Made by a program: the position numbers and the translations under genes | In this document: one piece after another, positions 31,416 through 41,893 of the stretch | Position numbering within the stretch: position 1 is the stretch's first letter | Layout: the number at the start of each line of letters is the position of its first letter | From: Zygnema cylindricum | Taxonomy: Eukaryota; Streptophyta; Zygnematophyceae; Zygnematales; Zygnemataceae | Assembly: GCA_037447655.1 (NCBI GenBank) | Contig: JBBHKE010002847.1 | Location: 31,852-95,851 of the forward strand | Direction: 5' to 3' | DNA length: 64,000 bases | The notes under the pieces: generated by a model | The model's database searches: none | Seen by the model: only the letters and a program-made list of their open reading frames with translations | What the model was told of the DNA's origin: nothing

Positions 31416-32560
31416 TGTTTATTTTGGAAAACTTTAAGTCTCAGTAAATTAGTGTGATTGCAGAAAGGTTGTAATTTGTAGCGTAAGTTTCGCAAGGACA
31501 TGCGTCATCACTTGAGTGCAATATAGGACAATGCAACTGCGACGCAGATGCAGCAGCGTAGTTGCTATGGAGACAGAGCAGCGCAGCAGCGACGCTGCGA
31601 CGAAGAGAGAACAGCGCAGTTGCGACACAGACAGTACAACGCAGCTGCGGTTACTTTGGATATGATTCATACAGACAACGCAGCTGTTGTTATCTTAGAT
31701 ATGATTCGGTACGGAACACAGCAGCCGCGATGATATGAATGTGATTCGGTACAGAACAACGCAGCTGCGATTGATATGAATCAAGTTAACGCATGAGATT
31801 TATAAGAGTATCAAAAGTGACTTAGCCGACAAGTATTTGTACAATCGCTTAATATAGATTTTTGGTAATATTGACTGTAGGATGATAGATTCGGCTGGCA
31901 GGATTAGGAACACGTAGATCTTTGTAGGTGGGTTGATTTTGGACGTACCTCCTTAGATATGATTTTGTACAGAACACAGCAGCCGCGATGATATGAATGT
32001 GATTCGGTACAGAACAACGCAGCTGCGATTGATATGAATCAAGTTAACGGATGAGATTTATAAGAGTATCAGAAGTGACTTAGCTGACAAGTATTTGTAC
32101 AATCGCTTAATATAGATTTTTGGTAATATTGACTGTAGGATGATAGATTCGGTTGGTAGTATTAGGAACAAGTAGATCTTTGTAGGTGGGTTGATTTTGG
32201 ACGTATCTCTCAGGTACACTTGTGTCGGTGGTACAACAGCGAGAGTATAAGACTTAGGACTTAGAGCATTTTATGGATCTATACTTCCAAGTAGTAAAAC
32301 TGCACACAGTTTTTGGGAAACTTTTGAGTGTTATATCTTTAGTGTTGTCTGATCAAATTGTTGAAACTTTAGGAGTTGTCACTGTTTATACTGCTCTATA
32401 ATTTGATAGAGTTTTTTGAAGTCTTGTTGCTTGTATAAGATTTGGTGAGCACTTGAAAATAACTGTTTGGTAGGAATCTTGATAGCTTCTGAGAGTTTAT
32501 CATGTCTACTTCTACTACTACTGTTGCTCCTCCACCTGCACTGGTGGTTGTAGATCAACA
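31416..32560 (+). repeat. Element 2 3' LTR with internal 258-bp tandem duplication
   Basis: 1,145 bp from TGTTTATTTTGG to GATCAACA. Units 31,695-31,952 and 31,953-32,210 are near-identical tandem copies, each starting TTAGATATGATT. The left LTR has a single copy, so the duplication arose after insertion. The end of the LTR carries the beginning of the gag frame (ATGTCTACTTCTACTAC), as in the 5' LTR. Confidence 0.9.
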
Positions 32561-33927
32561 CTCTCCTAGTGGAGCTCACGTAAAGACAAAAAGTGACTGT
32601 GCACAACACTTTTATTTACATGTGGTTGCCGCAGTTTTGCTACCGTAAACCTTGGCCGCCCGTGTGAAATGTTTATTTAATTATGACAGTCGACCTTCGC
32701 AACCGCAACAAAAATTTTATCGGTTGAAACAATATTTTGCAAGTGAAAGCTGTCCAACCGATTGACCGTCAAATTTAGACTCAACGGTACTTTACTTGTA
32801 CCAATGTTTACTTCAAACGTACAATTTTTGACAAAATGACGTATATGACTGTGCCCAACCAAAACCGTCACTACCATGATCCATTCCCAAAAGAAAACTT
32901 TAAAAGTCATTAAAGTTGGGCCATCACGAGCACTAAAAAAAACTTTAAAGGTCATTAAAATTGAACCATCGTAGCACTTAAGAGGATTTTATATTTTTTT
33001 TTCTCCTACAATTTTTGGCATTGTACGGATGAAAAAATGACACTATTCAATACTATGAGCCACATTTGACCGTCAAATAAATAATTTTACGGTCAGATCC
33101 GGATTTTACGCAGCGCGTGGAATCATTTTGAGAGTTCCACATTGGCTAGCTTCGAGTCAATTGTTTAAATATGTAGTGAGTAGACTTCATATTTTTGTTG
33201 CTTTTTTGAAAGAATATATTTCTTGATAGTTTAAGCCAGTTGCCATTCTTCCCCAAAAAGTAAGAGACAAATCGTAAAGTAATAAAGAACTAGGACAGGC
33301 CGTTTGGGATTTAGGTTAAAGGAAGATACTAAAAAGAGAAAAACTTCATTCCAAAAAGTGCGATGGAAAAACCATCAAAGTACAAAGGGGGTAAAAAAAA
33401 GAAAAAACACATTGAAAGACTACAAGAGCCAACAATTACTAAAACAAAACAAAATAAACAAATGAGGAAACCAAAGTCACTGGGCCAACTGGAAGACTAA
33501 ACAAAATACCAAAGATGACTAGACAAAAAAGAAAAAACCCACTCTACAAGATGCCCCACAACCCTAACAAGCTAAATGCCACACCCCCGAAGGTCGTGGA
33601 TGTGGACTGAAATCCGTAGCCCTATAAAAAGCCCCTAGCTTTTATAAGGAACATAAATAATATGGAATGTCTGTGGACACCAAAAGATTTTGTATGGACA
33701 CCAAGCCAGCAAGGTATGGTACAGTGACAACTGTCCTTTTTTAGGCCCCAAACGTCCACAAATTGGCTGCTAAAACGTTTTTTTCTATTAGTTCAATAGA
33801 CGTTAGCTTTTATACGTCAGCAATTATGAATCAAAGTTAAGCCTGGGAGAAACTGTTTGCCAATTTTCTCGCGTGTGCGTATCCAATTTTATGCGTGCGG
33901 TGATTATTTAAAGATTGGTTCAGTGAA

Positions 33928-34227
33928 TAGTTCAAAAGTAGGTGAAAGTTGGCTCATACAATATGCCTATTGTATGCGAAACAAACAATATGACCTTAAG
34001 ACCCATATTGTATTCGGACCTGTTCAGACCAATTAAAACATTCGGACCAAAAACTTGACCAATTAAAACATTCAACAAAAAAAATCAATTAACACCGTCA
34101 AATTCAGACGATCGAACGGTCGTTGATCAAAGTAGCGATCTAAGAAGATCACATGAAAAGCCCATAACACAACTTACGGTAAAGGTGCCAACTAAAGGCC
34201 TCCATAAAAACGCCTACTTTTGAACTA
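33928..34227. mobile_element. MITE family 3, copy b
   Basis: TA-GTTCAAAAGTAGGTG at the left and CGCCTACTTTTGAAC-TA at the right, 300 bp, same interior as copies at 16.85 and 57.44 kb (TTCGGACC, AGAAGATC, CATGAAAAGCCCATAACACAAC). Confidence 0.9.
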
Positions 34228-34747
34228 TGGTTTAGGGCAATTTTTTTGGTTGTAGAATCGTATCAACTGAAAACAAATTACAAGAACATTTCCCTAAATA
34301 ATTAAACATGCCCTGATTAAACGTACTTCAAAGTGGGTATACCTATTTTTGTGCCGAATAATATTAAGTATTTTAATATTAAAAATAACGCTAAACGTCA
34401 GCGATTATTGTTATGCAATCTAAAAAAATAAACGCGCAAATTGGAGGTTTGCCAACAGTAAACCTTTTCGGTATCCACAGTATTTCCAAAAATAAACAGG
34501 AGACAAAAGAATTTAAGTAGGTCACATTGTTTATCTCCAAAAGCTTGCAGCTAGAAAAAAAAAGAAAAACATGCATTAAGTGCATATTGACCGCACGCTT
34601 GAAAAGTAAGCAAGCATTGCACGTGTTAGTACATTGCACGAACTAACAGTATAACCGACAGGATAACACTGATTTACAGTTTTTTGTCAAAAACGTTAAA
34701 GTGCATCAATTAAGGTAGGTAAATGATCAACGCCAACGTTACATGAG

Positions 34748-35634
34748 TGAAACTCTGAGACCTCCATAAATCCTCAGAGTGGACAGCTTCCAAGAAGCCT
34801 CTAGGATATTCCTGACCCCTTTGTGTTTCAGCAAGAATAAATGCCACCTTGGCAGACAAACACTCTAACCACCTGCACCTTTTTGAAGGCAAGACTCCCC
34901 TGAGTCGATAGCAAAATGAATCTTTGAATTTGCTCCCCTGAGCAGTAAGTTATGGAGGGTCAAAGTTGACCTTTTGTACAGAAGCTCTCTGGGAGAGAGG
35001 GTCCTATCTCCTAATTTTTCTAAGTCGTATCTCTCTCACAGACTCTATCTACTGATGTACGGAGCCAATCAAATTATAGTTCTATACACAAGGTACAATT
35101 GCCGATGTACTTTCTGTACGGACACTGTACGACATGGCCTAAATGTCAACACGTGGTATGTCCGGATTCGCTCCTCAATCCTCGGAGATGACGCGATCCA
35201 ATGCCATTCCGCCACGTGTCATCCGATGTGGCGATGACGAGAAACCACCGATATCCTTTTCCGCGATCTCGGTGTTAATTCAGACCGTCCGATTAAATTC
35301 ACATTTAATCGTAGCCGTAATAAATACATACGCGATATTCGTTTCATTAAAGAAATAAATGCGTGGTATTGGTTTCTTATCTGTACCGTAATCCGTACAT
35401 TTACATTACTGGATCTATGTATCCCGTAAACAGTTACAGTTAAATGAATTATCCTACCTGATAATGTTTAATTAATTATCAAACCATTTAGTACGTAACA
35501 CTAGTTCTAGACTTAACGGCTAAGGCTACCGACTACCGGCTGTCTGCCGGCCGGTAGGTACCAGGATCAAATCCTGTGGCCGGCACATACCTTTTAGTAA
35601 ATAAACCCCTAACTAATATATATTTCCCGTAAAC
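34748..35634 (-). mobile_element. Truncated copia LTR of the Element 1 family
   Basis: Starts TGAAACTCTGAGACC and follows the Element 1 LTR for about 890 bp, then stops at CCCGTAAAC, losing the last ~150 bp. It carries the tRNA-like segment at about 35,501-35,588. No internal sequence or partner. Confidence 0.88.
35501..35588 (+). other. tRNA-like segment in the LTR fragment
   Basis: GACTTAACGGCTAAGGCTACC followed by GGTACCAGGATCAAATCCTG and GGCCGGCA. Same position in the LTR as in Elements 1 and 3; the B-box-like portion is AGGATCAAATCC. Confidence 0.4.
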
Positions 35635-36002
35635 AATCAGTTAAAAAGCGAATTGCTAATTGAAGTGAAATTTTTTGTTGCGCGCAGATACAATAGTTGC
35701 GTCAGCTTATCAATAACTGTATATTTTAAGTACAAATTAGTACAAGTCACGTAGCGTTGAGTTTGGATTTGAAAGTCAATCCATCAAACAACTTTGGGAC
35801 TTGGGAAATATTGTAACAGCCAGTTAAAAAAGCGCTTGCGATTGTCGACCGTCATAACAAAAACAACAATTCACACGGCCGGCCAAGGTTTACAAGTAAC
35901 AAAACTGCGACAACCACATCTAAATAAAATTGCTTGCGCGCAAGCACTTTTTCACGTCTAATAAGTGAGCTCCACTCTGTGAGCACATGATGGCTTTTAA
36001 CT

Positions 36003-36776
36003 AGGGGTACGGCCCCATGTGGCTAAGTACAGGTTTTTTTTCTGTCGTTATCCTTTTTAACTTAGCGACGTACTGCCTAAGTTGCAGCCGTACGAAGAAA
36101 TCGCAAATTTGTAGAGTAGAATTTGCGTCATCCGCAAACTTAGGATGTACAAAAAATTATTGTTTGCGTTTTTTCAACCCATTGTCAAGTCTTTTTCAAA
36201 CTTATTATAAACCACATCGGCAAAGTGTTTTAAGCAAAGTAAAACCAATAGGAAAACATATTCCCACATGTGAAAAAAAATTAGAAGTTTTTGACGATGA
36301 AAAACATTACAAAGTTGTTTTTATGCCCGCTTGCATTTTGTATGGGTTTTTTTTTGTAGGGGTCTCGATGCTACAATGTCATTTCACACAAAGTTGAAAA
36401 ATATGCGAAGGTGAAAAATCTGCAATGTCATGGCTGGCGGACGGGAGAGGTTTACGCAAAGGCATGTCGTACAGCCACAGCGACAAGGCTGTACGTCTAC
36501 GATGTCACGCAATAACATGCAACATGCCAAATCGTTTCAAAAATTACGACATGTCTTGCGACGCTTCAAAAAGTTTCGAAAAAAAATACGGTACGGTAAA
36601 GACAAATTGTACACAGTGACAGTCGTCACGGGTATTGTCGACGTATACAATCGTCACAAAGTTAAGTAACAATTTCGAGTAAACACATAGAGACACCTAA
36701 AATCCGGGTCCGTCGGATCCGCGCTAAAATACAAAGTAAGTTCGCTAAGTTACACATACATGGGGCTGTACCCTAA
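36003..36776. mobile_element. TIR element e (TAA-flanked, Harbinger/Tourist-like)
   Basis: The left GGGTACGGCCCCATGTG (after GG) and right CATACATGGGGCTGTACCC are inverted; TAA follows at 36,774-36,776. About 770 bp. The ORF at 36,017-36,397 inside it has no recognised domain. It shares its right TAA with the next element. Confidence 0.7.
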
Positions 36777-37586
36777 GGGTCAAAGTTCCATCAGTCATTT
36801 TTATAATCGTACAGCCAACTTTACGGGCTAGGTTAATTGGGACGATGTTCCATCACGTAGAGTTTGTCAGTCTTCAGTGACTGCGACAAGTGTGGGGACT
36901 TGAGGAGGAGTTAGAGGCAGGCTGTCAATATCTACTATTTTGCTTTTTATTTTGCAATCTCTAGACCTAGAAAATACTTGAATTCCAACAATGCGTACCA
37001 TGTACCTGCGTACAAAGTCGACAAATTTAACTTCCAATCTTCACTTGCGTACCATGTACCTCCGTACGAAGTCATTATACGACAAAACTTTTGTACTTTT
37101 TACAGACGTCAGTATTTTACGACATCTCATTTTTTAGGGTTCCTATTTTGGAACATAGTGAAAGCCCTTTGCTGGAAATAGTGTGACGAAAGAGCGTTGC
37201 CAGAAGTAGCGCGACGAAGGACCTTTTCCGGATTACTTTTTTATTATCGGTTGCATTTTGAAAGGTACATACCATGTGAAAATCTTGTGAATTTTCGTTG
37301 GTTGTCCATCGTGACTCGTAGCTTTATCGTCCAGCGTGTCGCGATTGATTTTTTTTTGTAGCTACCTCGTACAGGTACGTTTTCACCTACAAAGAAAATG
37401 AAGCGAGCGCCTCGCGGATGAATATACGGCGGTCGTTGTTACCTCCTAGACCTTTGGAGAGTATTGGCAAGATTCTTCTGTGATGTTGTGTGAGTATAAA
37501 AACAAAATAAGCGGTACGGTTTGGTACGGATAGACAGGGATTTCAGTAAACTACCCCATTCTTCGATTGATGGAACATAACCCTAA
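36774..37586. mobile_element. TIR element a, abutting e and b
   Basis: TAA-GGGTCAAAGTTCCATCA at the left and TGATGGAACATAACCC-TAA at the right, about 810 bp. It shares TAA with e on the left and b on the right. A copia LTR end-like piece (CAGTGACTGCGACAAGTG..CTAGACCTAGAAAATACTTG..CCAACA, about 36,870-36,992) is embedded in it. The rest matches 58,161-59,586 in sequence, including TTGGAGA.TATTGGCAAGATTCT and CAAAATAAGCGGTACG. Confidence 0.7.
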
Positions 37587-38316
37587 GGGTGAAGTTTCAT
37601 TAGATGAAAATTGAGGTTGTAAATGGAAATTCGGACCTCTCCGTACTATGTTGTACCTCTTATTTTGTTCTTATCAAGAAAACAACTTTACATAGAATCT
37701 TGCCAATATTCTCCAAATTTTTGGGAGTTTACAATGACTGTTGGATATTTTTTCGCGAAGCATTTACTTAAAAAGTTTCTGTAACAGGTAAGTACCTCTC
37801 GAGGTACATCACCAATTACATAAGAATTTAAGCCGCCGCATGTTGGATAATGAGCATACGTGTCAAGATGGCAACGAACGAAAATCAAAAAATTTCGCAC
37901 ACAATATACGCATTAAAAAATCCAACAGAAAATACAAACGAAATCTCGTACTGCACTTTTGTCACGCTATTTTTGTTAGAGCCTATTTGTAACACCATTT
38001 TTGGCAACGCTCATTCGTTATGCGAAAACACATAAATCCTAAAAAAATGAGTTAGTATTTGACAAGGCGTATGTAAAGAGCACAAAAGTTTTGTTTAACA
38101 ATGACCTGGTACGCACGTACATGGTACACAAATGAAGATTTTAGGTATGTGTGAAAATCCTTGACGATATTTAATATCAAATCTATAGTTACGTGGCACA
38201 ACTTTTTTGCTAACCCGTGGTTTACAAACTGTGCGTAATGGAACTTCATTCAAACTGTAACATTTTGTAATGTTGGCCGTACAATTATACAATTTCCAAA
38301 TGGAACTTCACCCTTA
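37584..38316. mobile_element. TIR element b, inverted relative of a
   Basis: TAA-GGGTGAAGTTTCATTAG at the left and AATGGAACTTCACCC-TTA at the right, about 730 bp. It is the reverse-oriented relative of 58,161-58,908, with the central CCTCTCGAGGTAC palindrome. Non-coding. Confidence 0.75.
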
Positions 38317-38536
38317 GCCAAAAAAGTGTTACGTTGAAATTAGACGGAAAATAAAAGACAACGTGATATGGATAAAGTAAGGGTGTGTGCCCATGAGTTC
38401 AAAGTAAGGATTATTTTTCGTCGTTTTCACAGAAAATGGGCTTGTAACCAGAAAATCATACGCCATACGAAAGATGGGCAAAAACCTAAGTACATTTTTA
38501 GTCATCCTGGAGCTTGTAATTATTATCATTTCGACT

Positions 38537-39450
38537 TGTTGTCCATATCCATTTTCATCCATGAATTTACCCTTGGAAGCATCATAGACTACCCCAAAAA
38601 CAACCTAATTTGAATCCACATAGAATTCTAGAGAAATAACAAAAAAAATGGTGAACTACATAAAAAATTAGTTTCTAGGTCATTAAGTATTCTCACAAAT
38701 TTTCATATAAAAATACCAAACAAAATTATCACATTATCTAGTCAAAGTTGCAAAAAACAGTTTGCCATAACTTTGATAAATCATAATAACTTCACAATGA
38801 AGTAAAACATAGATAACGCACACACTAGCCCTAAAAATATGTGGAAATATTATCAATACAGGAAGGAACACACATGCAAAATTTCACAAAATTATGCTGA
38901 CAGATCTGAGAGCAATCCTCAAATAAAAATTACAAAAAATGACCATTAACAAATTTGGTACAGAAAGTTCTTAAGACCAAAAATCACTATGTCCTACAAA
39001 TATACACTAGATCTCGTTATTCAATGTACGGAGGCATACAAGCAGTATGCTATCTACCTGCTTCCTCTATTAATGTTAGTATACCCGAATACTTCGAGGT
39101 ATGTCAGAATGAGTAAATATACACTAATAACTAATTGACAAAAAGACATATCAACCAACTATTTACACCGACACCTACGTAAAATCTGCGTACTAAGCGA
39201 CAGTTGGCTAAGTCATTTGGTGATAAGTCCACGAAGCGAATCGACATTTAAACATGTACGGTCCCCGCGATATCATGCCCTTAAAATAGTGTGAACCTCC
39301 AAAACTATCGGCGGACGCCGTCCGCCCTCTATGTGTAACACAAACCACTTCCCGAAATGATCTTGTACCTCCTAAATCCTTTTCGTACCAAAACCGCGTC
39401 ATTCGCCATAAATGCCGTTGACATATTTCACGTCCACTTGCCGAATAAGA
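38537..39450 (-). mobile_element. Truncated gypsy-type LTR related to the G1 LTR
   Basis: Starts TGTTGTCCATATCC and follows the G1 LTR (40,386-41,840): the GAAGCATCATAGACTACCCC, CACAATGAAGTAAAACATAGA and GTACGGAGGCATAC stretches and the ATATTTACACCGAC region. It stops where a copia-type LTR begins at 39,451. Confidence 0.78.
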
Positions 39451-39661
39451 TGTTGAAATCACTGATTTAGGGAAGGTATTTTCTAGGTCTTAATTAGGTA
39501 AAATAACTATAAAAAAAAGCACAGGCAGCCTACCTCCACCTTCCCTCTCTAGCCCCCATACTTTTTGTAGTCACTTAAGGAGAGAGAGGGCGGTGGAGCC
39601 ATGGCTACCTCAACTCCATAGGCAGGACTAAAGAGTGACCTAAGTCACTCTCAACAAAAAG

Positions 39662-39735
39662 GTTGAGTCCGGCAGGACTCGAACCTCCAACCAACAGAGC
39701 GAGGCGTAGCCGTCAGCTCTTACCGGTCTGTTGCA
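39662..39735 (-). other. tRNA-like segment with near-perfect B-box in LTR
   Basis: Read on the minus strand: GACCGGTAAGAGCTGACGG (D-arm-like), then GGAGGTTCGAGTCCTGCC with the B-box GGTTCGAGTCC. T-stem pairing is good (4 of 5 pairs). A TTTTT run follows about 10 nt downstream, as a Pol III terminator would. No acceptor stem pairing was found. Confidence 0.45.
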
Positions 39736-40206
39736 GTAATCCTCATGTTACATAGTGTTTAATAACTATTTAAACATTAGCAAGATCATTAATTCGTTCA
39801 ACGGAATAATAAATTAAGGACATAGAAACTAGTTGAGTTTGAGTGCATACGAAACAAATGTACCGAACATGTGTTATTTTGGACGGCGAACATTAAAAGC
39901 CACTTTGGATTCAACGATCCGCATCATCGCCGGGATAACGGAATAGCCGCCTTGGCGGTTTTCGGACGTGACATGACCTATCGACACGTGGCAAGATATT
40001 ATTGGGAAGCAGGAATCCCAGTGTAAAAGGGGCAAGAATTATAGGCACCACAATACACCACAATGCACAGCGGAAAGCTCCAAGGATCCTCCCGTAGCAA
40101 CAGCAGGTGCACACAACAGTGATAGACAAGATGGAGCTTTATTACTCAAGAGAGGATAACAAGATTCAGCACTCGCTGCGAGGGTCTACTCAAAGAGTCT
40201 GTCTCG

Positions 40207-40304
40207 TACTACGTCTGTCTCACTATTTAAACTAACTAACTGCTAGTCAACCCAATACTACGTCTGTCTCACTATTTAAACTAACTAACTGCTAGTCAAC
40301 CCAA
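40207..40304. repeat. 49-bp tandem duplication
   Basis: Two consecutive copies of a 49-bp unit beginning TACTACGTCTGTCTCACT (40,207-40,255 and 40,256-40,304), identical by eye. Confidence 0.95.
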
Positions 40305-40385
40305 TACTGTACAAATGTACACGTGGACATTCGCGGTCAACCGAGATCTATCCACAATATTCTTCTAGAACTATACGGTAAAATC

Positions 40386-41840
40386 TGTTGTCCATAGCCA
40401 TTTCTAGCCATGGATTCACCCTCGGAAGCACCACAGACTACCCAAAAACAGCCTACTTTGAATCAACACAGAATTCTACAGAAATAACAAAACACGTTGA
40501 AACTACATTAACATATATTATCTAGGCTATAGAATAACCTCACAAAGTTTCAGACAAATATAATAAACAGAGTGATCACATCATCTAGTCAAAGTTGCAG
40601 AAAAACAGTCTGCCAGAACTTTGATAAAATAGACTAACTTCACAATGAACTAAAACATAGACCAGGCACACAATATGCCTGCAAATCTGTGACAACATTA
40701 AAAATACAAAGAGGAACACACATACAGAATTTCAGATAATTCTGCCAATAGATCTGAGAGAAATCTTCAGATAAAATTACCAAAAATGTCCATAAACAGG
40801 TTTTTGGTACAGAAAAGTTCCTATGTCTTAAAATGACTAAGTCCTACAAGTATAAACTAGAGCTCACTACTGAACGTACGGAGGCATACCAGCCGTACGC
40901 TATCTACTAGCTACCTCAATTAATGTTAATATACGCGAATACTTCAAGGTATGTCAAATGAGTAAAAGTACACTAATAACTAATTCCCAAAAAGACAAAA
41001 CATTGTTTAGCCAAATATTTACACCGACAACAAAATCGTATGCTGAGTCATTGCGTGTAAGTCAACAAGACTCCACGAATCTCGTAAAACAATCTGAGCC
41101 GGCCAAAAATAGATATTGTGTGATTGACGCGATTTCGCGTCACCATTCCTTCAAAAATATCGGCGGCTTTTGTCCGCCGTCCGTTGCTCTTGTTCGGCAC
41201 CCTCGATGTCGCGCCACGTGATCCCAAATTCCACTTGATGAAACGACGTCAAACCATCCAAATTTGTCCGTACCACAATTACGTACTTCGCCATAAATAA
41301 CGGCTATCAATTTTAAGTACTCTTGTGAAATAAGATTCTTTGTACCGCCGCGGCCTTTTCCATAAATGCCACCTATCGCATTATGTTTCGTACGTGCGAC
41401 GTACCATTTCAATCTCTTCGAATATTTTACGTCGGATCGCGTCGCAATCCGCCGTCCATTTCTTAACGCATTCCGCGCCACTCAATTACTCCATCACGTC
41501 CCTTTAATTTTACTCATACATTTACTCCCCCTATCTACAAAATCCATTCGAACCTCCATTTTTTCAACCATATTACTTTCGGTAATAACATACGCACGAA
41601 ACGTCGCGTGCGCACAAAATGTGGCGTAAGCACGAAACTAGGTTTTCAAAACAACAAAATCTACATTCTGCGTTGTTGCTATATGCTACGCTGCGTTGCT
41701 ATACTGCGCTACGTTATCCTACCAAGTTGCTATAATGTTATGTTGCGCTGATCTGGAATCGCAGTTGCGCTGCTCTGCAATCGCAATTATAGCAGCCAAG
41801 TTTCTAGCCACTAAGTTCCCAACCTTGTAACCCTGTTACA
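40386..41840 (-). repeat. G1 3' LTR (Ty3/gypsy chromovirus)
   Basis: 1,455 bp from TGTTGTCCAT to CCTGTTACA. On the minus strand it follows a short purine-rich tract (GTGGGAGGCAC). Its right ~820 bp match 46,526-47,348 closely; its left part matches 38,537-39,450 and, more distantly, 60,687 onward. It carries a GCAGCGCAACTGCGA-type motif near 41,760-41,785 that is also found in the Element 2 LTRs. Confidence 0.75.
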
Positions 41841-41893
41841 GTGCCTCCCACTAAGGATTCAGCGTCCCGCTGAACTTTGTTCCCTCATGGAAA

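Larger units (their letters stand above)
19851..32560 (+). mobile_element. Element 2: old Ty1/copia, split by Element 3
   Basis: Plus-strand copia with a 5'-truncated left LTR (19,851-20,616), gag, protease, integrase, RT, RNase H and a full right LTR (31,416-32,560). Between 21,686 and 28,177 it is interrupted by Element 3, and its protein similarity resumes on the far side. Many stops and frameshifts plus loss of the RT catalytic pair show it is dead. It belongs to a different family from Element 1: its LTRs share no similarity, but gag and pol are homologous and the primer-binding site is the same type (GGTTATGGGCC). Confidence 0.92.
32561..35985. mobile_element. 3.4-kb element with ~145-bp terminal inverted repeats
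   Basis: 32,561-32,705 and 35,838-35,985 are inverted copies. Both carry AGTGGAGCTCAC, GTGGTTG(C/T)CGCAGTTTTG, CTTGGCCG(C/G)CCGTGTGAA and GTCGAC. No transposase ORF is visible, so it would be non-autonomous, possibly Mutator-like given its long TIRs; I could not confirm a target duplication. It has been invaded by MITE 3b and a copia LTR fragment. Its left end coincides with the end of Element 2. Confidence 0.7.
39451..40380 (+). mobile_element. Copia-type LTR in opposite orientation to Element 1
   Basis: Starts TGTTGAAATC and contains TATTTTCTAGGTC, the inverse of the common LTR end GACCTAGAAAATA. It also carries inverted copies of features in the LTR at 62,092-63,094 (CCATGGCT, GAGTGACCTAAGTCACTC, the tRNA-like block). 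The right limit is uncertain and is placed before the G1 LTR. It includes a 49-bp tandem duplication. Confidence 0.6.
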
